Shown here: in pieces, positions 60,265-64,000 of the stretch
Layout: each line of letters starts with the position of its first letter
Position numbering within the stretch: position 1 is the first letter of the stretch
From: Gemmobacter sp034519525
Lineage (GTDB): Bacteria > Pseudomonadota > Alphaproteobacteria > Rhodobacterales > Rhodobacteraceae
NCBI GenBank assembly: GCA_034519525.1
Contig: JAXHOJ010000054.1
Location: 122,829-186,828, forward strand
Reading direction: 5' to 3'
DNA length: 64,000 nucleotides
Program-made: the position numbers and the translations under genes
The notes under the pieces: generated by a model
Told to the model about the DNA's origin: nothing
The model's input: only the letters and a program-made list of their open reading frames with translations
The model's database searches: none

Positions 60265-60987
60265 ATGAGAATACAAGCGGCGGTGAGGCTGATCTACCCG
60301 CCGCAATGTCTCAGCTGCGATGCGTTGGTGACCACGGACTTCGGGCTTTGCGCGCGTTGCTGGCGCGATACGCCCTTCATTGCCGGGTTGGTCTGCGATT
60401 GCTGCGGCACGCCGCTGCCGGGGGAAGAGGGGGGCGCGCCGGTGCAATGCGACGATTGCCTGGCGATTGCCCGACCCTGGAGCCGGGGGCGCGCGGTGAT
60501 GCTGTATCGTGACAACGGGCGGCGGCTTGTGATGGCGCTGAAACATGGGGACCGGCTGGATCTGGCGCGCCCGGCGGCAGACTGGCTGCGCCGGGCGGTG
60601 GCGCCGCTGCTGGCGCCCGATACGCTGATTGCGCCGGTGCCGCTGCATTGGATGCGGCTGATCCGGCGGCGCTATAACCAATCGGCGGTGTTGGGCGCCG
60701 CATTGGGCAAGCTGTGCAACCTGCCGCATTGCCCCGATCTGCTGCTGCGCTGCCGCAATACCCGCAGCCAGGAGGGGCGCGACCGGGAAGGGCGGTTCGT
60801 GAATGTGGAAGGCGCGATCCGGGTGAACCCGCGGCATGACTGGCAGCTGGCCGGGCGGCCGGTGCTGCTGGTGGATGATGTGATGACCTCGGGGGCGACA
60901 TTGGCGGTCTGCGCCGATGCCTGTCTGGCGGCAGGGGCGGCGCGGGTGGATGTGGCGGTGCTGTGCCGCGTTGCGAAGGATGCTTAA
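60265..60987 (+). CDS. comF: ComF family phosphoribosyltransferase-like protein
   Basis: A 240-residue protein with N-terminal zinc-type cysteine pairs (PPQCLSCDALV, then LCARCW, CDCCGTP and CDDC) and a C-terminal PRTase domain with VLLVDDVMTSGATLAVCADA. In competent bacteria ComF helps DNA uptake; here that role is unproven. It is followed by grxC after 35 bp. Confidence 0.92.
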   Translation: MRIQAAVRLIYPPQCLSCDALVTTDFGLCARCWRDTPFIAGLVCDCCGTPLPGEEGGAPVQCDDCLAIARPWSRGRAVMLYRDNGRRLVMALKHGDRLDLARPAADWLRRAVAPLLAPDTLIAPVPLHWMRLIRRRYNQSAVLGAALGKLCNLPHCPDLLLRCRNTRSQEGRDREGRFVNVEGAIRVNPRHDWQLAGRPVLLVDDVMTSGATLAVCADACLAAGAARVDVAVLCRVAKDA

Positions 60988-61022
60988 TTCCTTATAGTTG
61001 CTGCAACTGCGAGGAATGAGTC

Positions 61023-61280
61023 ATGAAACCCGTCGAAATCTATACCACCCCGACCTGCCCCTATTGCCTGGCCGCGAAACGGCTGCTGACGAAAAAGGGT
61101 GCGGCCTTCACCGAAATCGACGTCAGCCGTGATCCCGATCTGCGCATGACGATGGCCGAGCGGGCGGGCGGGCGGCGCAGCGTGCCGCAGATCTGGATCG
61201 GCGGGCAGCATGTCGGCGGGTCGGATGACATCCATGCGCTGGATCATCAGGGCAAGCTTGACGCCCTGCTGGCGGGCTGA
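61023..61280 (+). CDS. grxC: Glutaredoxin 3
   Basis: An 85-residue dithiol glutaredoxin with the CPYC active site in YTTPTCPYCLAAKRLL (cysteines near residues 13 and 16), SVPQIWIGGQHVGGSDDI with the cis-proline and glutathione site. It reduces disulfides using glutathione. Start is ATG at 61023. Followed by a GTG-started amidase gene at 61284. Confidence 0.93.
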   Translation: MKPVEIYTTPTCPYCLAAKRLLTKKGAAFTEIDVSRDPDLRMTMAERAGGRRSVPQIWIGGQHVGGSDDIHALDHQGKLDALLAG

Positions 61281-61283
61281 GCG

Positions 61284-62120
61284 GTGCGGGTCGGCCTTGT
61301 TCAGCTGACGGTGGGTGATGATCCGGCGGTGAACCTGCCGGAAACCCTGTCGCTGTTGCGGGCGGCTGCGGCCGGGGGCGCGCAATTCGTGCTGACGCCC
61401 GAATGTACCAACTTGCTGAGCGCGAACCGTGATCATCAGCGCCGGGTGCTGCGGCATGAAGAGGCCGATGAAACGCTGGCCGCCCTGCAGGCCGAGGCAA
61501 AGGCGCTGGGGATCTGGCTGCTGATCGGGTCACTGGGGCTGTTGACCCATGATGCCGACGGGCGGTTTGCCAACCGGTCTTTCCTGATCGGGCCGGATGG
61601 CGGAATTGCCGCGCGTTATGACAAGATCCACATGTTCGATGTGAATGTGTCGGAGACCGAGGTTTACCGCGAATCCGCAGGCTATCGCCCCGGCAACCGC
61701 GCCGTTCAGGCCGAGACACCTTTTGCGCAGATCGGCATGGCGGTGTGCTATGACCTGCGCTTTGCCCATCTGTTCCGGCGGCTGGCACAGGCGGGGGCGC
61801 AGATCCTGACGGTGCCCGCCGCCTTCAACCACCTGACGGGGCAGGCCCATTGGGAGGTGTTGCTGCGCGCCCGTGCCATTGAAACCGGCTGTTTCGTTCT
61901 GGCCCCGGCGCAGACCGGCTTTCACCCGGAAATCGCCGGTGGTGGCAAGGGGCGTCGAACGCATGGGCACAGCCTTGTCATCGCACCCTGGGGCGAGGTT
62001 CTGGCCGATGGTGGCACCGAACCCGGCGTGATCTTTGCCGATCTGGATCTGGCCGAGGTGGACCGGGCGCGCGGCCGCGTGCCCGCGTTGCAGCACGACC
62101 GCGCGTTTGACGGCCCGTGA
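61284..62120 (+). CDS. Carbon-nitrogen hydrolase (Nit2-type amidase)
   Basis: A 278-residue nitrilase-superfamily protein with the Glu-Lys-Cys triad in LTPECTNLLS, RYDKIHMFDVNVSETEVYRE and MAVCYDLRFAHLFRRLAQAG. The Nit2-like pattern suggests omega-amidase or deaminated-glutathione amidase activity. Next to grxC, a glutathione link is tempting but unproven. Start GTG at 61284. Confidence 0.85.
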   Translation: MRVGLVQLTVGDDPAVNLPETLSLLRAAAAGGAQFVLTPECTNLLSANRDHQRRVLRHEEADETLAALQAEAKALGIWLLIGSLGLLTHDADGRFANRSFLIGPDGGIAARYDKIHMFDVNVSETEVYRESAGYRPGNRAVQAETPFAQIGMAVCYDLRFAHLFRRLAQAGAQILTVPAAFNHLTGQAHWEVLLRARAIETGCFVLAPAQTGFHPEIAGGGKGRRTHGHSLVIAPWGEVLADGGTEPGVIFADLDLAEVDRARGRVPALQHDRAFDGP

Positions 62121-62563
62121 TGGCAGAGAAAACCGAAGATCTGGCGATTGCGCTGTTCGGCGAGCTGTTCATGGCGGATCAGCTGGCGCGCAACCGCATT
62201 TCCAAAGTGCTGCCCAAGGGGATGGAGCTGTCGCATTTCGGGGTGCTGAACCATCTGGCGCGGGCGGGGGATGAACGCACGCCGGCCCAGCTGGCGCGCA
62301 GCTTTCATGTGACCCGGGGCGCGATGACCAATACGCTGACCAAGCTGGAATGGGCGGGCCATATCCATATCCGGCCCGATTGGGATGATGCGCGGCGCAA
62401 ATTCGTGGCGATCAGCCCGGCCGGCCGTTCGGCGCGCGATGCGGCGGTGCAGGCCATCGCGCCGCTGATCGGCGAGGTTGTGCAGGCGCTGGGCGCCGAA
62501 CGGGTGCGCGCGGTCTTGCCGGTGCTGCGCGAGATGCGGACGAAACTGGAAGGCGACGAGTAA
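62120..62563 (+). CDS. MarR-family transcriptional regulator
   Basis: A 147-residue winged helix protein. The DNA-binding part reads FGVLNHLARAGDERTPAQLARSFHVTRGAMTNTLTKLEWAGHI (split), with the wing DDARRKFVAISPAGRSARDAA, and a C-terminal dimerisation helix. The start overlaps the amidase stop (TGATG). Target genes unknown, possibly the grxC-amidase operon itself. Confidence 0.88.
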   Translation: MAEKTEDLAIALFGELFMADQLARNRISKVLPKGMELSHFGVLNHLARAGDERTPAQLARSFHVTRGAMTNTLTKLEWAGHIHIRPDWDDARRKFVAISPAGRSARDAAVQAIAPLIGEVVQALGAERVRAVLPVLREMRTKLEGDE

Positions 62564-62583
62564 GCGCCGCCTTCCGGTATCTA

Positions 62584-63714
62584 TCAGTTGTTCAGGGCGT
62601 TGCGGGTGCGGATCGGGATGCCCAGCACGTTATACACCACACCCAGCACCGCATCGGCCTGCGTGATCGAGCTTTCGGTGACCAGAACCAGATCGCGGTC
62701 TGCAATGTCAAACTCGCCCGCGCTGAACAGGCCATCGGCCGTGGTCAGATCCAGTGCGAAGATCATCCGCTGCTTGTGCGGGCCGCTGCCATCGCTGCGC
62801 AGATCGGTGGTGGCGTAATTGCGCAGAACCAGCACGCCTTTCGGATTGGCGCGGCTTTCCTGCACGCCGCCAATCAGCGATGCCGCATCCAGCGCGTTGA
62901 TCCGGTCAGACGGGAAGGGCACCTGCGCCTCTGTGCCGGCAGCGCCGAGCGACAGGAAATAGCGGCTGTCCTTTTCGACAAATACCTTGTCGCCGCCGCG
63001 CAAGGTGGTGTCGAGCGAGGGGTTTTCTTTCAGGCGGCTGGCCGAAATGCCATAAAGATTGCCCCCCCGCATCAGCCGGACCTGCGGATTTTGCAGGTTG
63101 TCGCTGATGCCACCGCCCAGAGCCAGCAGGCTGAGCACGGTGAAATCGCGGTCGGGCAGCGGATAATTGCCGGGTTTGGTTACACCGCTGACCAGATCGA
63201 CCGAGCTTTCGCGCCCTGGCGTGTGGGTCAGCTGGACCTGTGCGCTGGGAATGATCTTGGAAAACTGTTCCTGAATCGTGTCGCGCGCCTCATCCGGGGT
63301 CTTCTTGGCGACGCGGACCTCATCCACATAGGGCAGGAAGATATTGCCTTCGGGTGTCACGCGGATCGCCGTGATGGAGACGACCTTCTGCCCTGCCTGA
63401 CTAAGCAGCGAGGTATCGCCACTGTCCCAGATGGCAAGATCCATCAGATCGCCGGGTTCAACAACCTGCGATGACGGGCCTTTCTTGCGCGACAGCCAGC
63501 CGTGAAGGTTTGATTTTTCCTTTAGCGGCCAAGACTTTACCTTGGGCAGCGTGTCCTTGTTGATCGGGATCACGGCAAAGGCCGCATCTGCATCTTCTGC
63601 GCCGTCAAGGATCTGCCCGGCACTGGGCGCCCCCCCGGGAACATCCGAGCAAGCGGAAAGGACAGACAGGGCGACTGCAAGCAAGAACAGTCGACCATTT
63701 AAAATTTGCATCAC
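62584..63714 (-). CDS. Polysaccharide-export outer-membrane lipoprotein (Wza/BexD type)
   Basis: A 376-residue protein with a lipobox (LAVALSVLSACSD). The Poly_export and SLBB domains show VVEPGDLMDLAIWDSGDTSL, ITAIRVTPEGNIFLPYVDEV, SGVTKPGNYPLPDRDFTVL, and further SLBB-like repeats. It should form the outer-membrane channel of a capsule or EPS export system. No Wzc, Wzx or Wzy is inside the window, but the locus may continue to the right. Confidence 0.9.
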   Translation of the reverse strand: MMQILNGRLFLLAVALSVLSACSDVPGGAPSAGQILDGAEDADAAFAVIPINKDTLPKVKSWPLKEKSNLHGWLSRKKGPSSQVVEPGDLMDLAIWDSGDTSLLSQAGQKVVSITAIRVTPEGNIFLPYVDEVRVAKKTPDEARDTIQEQFSKIIPSAQVQLTHTPGRESSVDLVSGVTKPGNYPLPDRDFTVLSLLALGGGISDNLQNPQVRLMRGGNLYGISASRLKENPSLDTTLRGGDKVFVEKDSRYFLSLGAAGTEAQVPFPSDRINALDAASLIGGVQESRANPKGVLVLRNYATTDLRSDGSGPHKQRMIFALDLTTADGLFSAGEFDIADRDLVLVTESSITQADAVLGVVYNVLGIPIRTRNALNN

Positions 63715-63807
63715 GAACTCCGATCACGTCGCACTTGGCAGAGTGGACTTTAGCAGCTGCAGAAAGATACTTGCGACCAGAAGCCCGTTCAACACAAGAG
63801 TTGTCGG

Positions 63808-63978
63808 ATGGCGAGGGAGTGCCGGGTGCGTGTGAAAATGGTCGTGATCGGGGCAACGGGGCGTCTGGGGCGCATGTTTCAGGCGATCTGGCAAGGCCAG
63901 GCAGATGTGACCTGGCAGGGCCGCGGTGATGTGCCTGCGGGCTGGATAGGGTGGGATATCCTGTCTGAAATAAAGTAA
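63808..63978 (+). pseudogene. Truncated NAD(P)-binding protein remnant at the right edge
   Basis: A 56-codon ORF (an ATG at 63808 or GTG at 63826) whose product VVIGATGRLGRMFQAIWQGQ has the Rossmann GxxGxxG of sugar-nucleotide epimerases or reductases. After WQGRGDVPAGWIGWDIL the sequence changes to AT-rich DNA and TAA ends it at 63976-63978. Full proteins of this kind are about 280-300 residues, so most of the gene is missing. It is divergent from the polysaccharide-export gene. Confidence 0.55.
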
Positions 63979-64000
63979 TACGTAACTGAACGGAAGTACA

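Overview
The window reads as the replication-origin neighbourhood of a Rhodobacteraceae (Alphaproteobacteria) chromosome. The evidence is the hrcA/rph-rdgB-hemW and parB-parA-rsmG-mnmG-mnmE-rho order, an oriC-like gap followed by maf-aroE-coaE-dnaQ/secB, alphaproteobacterial-style FxsA, Tim44-like and HemJ proteins, and high-GC coding throughout. No tRNA, rRNA, CRISPR array or intact insertion sequence was seen.

Layout. 1-3.2 kb: hrcA (partial), rph, rdgB, a twice-frameshifted hemW and a DUF454 membrane protein. 3.2-10.6 kb, minus strand: ParABS partition genes, tRNA-U34 modification genes mnmG/mnmE, rsmG, rho and hemJ. 10.6-11.0 kb: probable oriC, with five DnaA-box-like 9-mers and an AT-rich stretch. 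11.0-17.9 kb, mostly plus strand: maf, aroE, coaE, dnaQ, secB, fxsA, a Tim44-like protein, mltA, an Smr protein and an exported msrA. Genes point away from the origin on both sides, as expected for co-orientation with replication forks. Four parS sites (TGTTTCACGTGAAACA or one mismatch) lie inside coding DNA at 1.66, 5.53, 7.43 and 12.65 kb, and a fifth, slightly degenerate, one lies at 41.2 kb.

18-35 kb is an accessory, almost entirely minus-strand block: a complete urease set (ureDABCEFG) with a small antisense ORF inside it, five flagellar genes (motB-flgE-flgK-flgL-flgI), a YnjBCD-type ABC importer, and a UDP-galactopyranose mutase/glycosyltransferase pair. 35-48 kb holds hslV and hslU split by an antisense exported WYL-like gene, a DUF900 lipoprotein, a class IV aminotransferase plus sulfotransferase-like pair, argG, ilvA, an Hpt protein divergent from a response-regulator/PP2C phosphatase, two NUDIX hydrolases and hslO. 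48.5-54.6 kb holds a frameshifted cca, tandem ABC exporters (the first frameshifted) and an RTX-repeat protein. 54.6-64 kb holds an RNA methyltransferase, two L,D-transpeptidases around a CAP lipoprotein, a small exported protein, hemH, a SAM methyltransferase, comF, grxC, a nitrilase-family amidase, a MarR regulator, a polysaccharide-export lipoprotein and a truncated NAD-binding-protein remnant at the right edge.

The most notable signals are the parS sites written into gene starts (mnmG, hemW, rsmG), the oriC, four reading-frame breaks that all move the frame in the same direction (sequencing artefact or real decay cannot be told from sequence alone), and several small or antisense genes that automatic annotation tends to miss.
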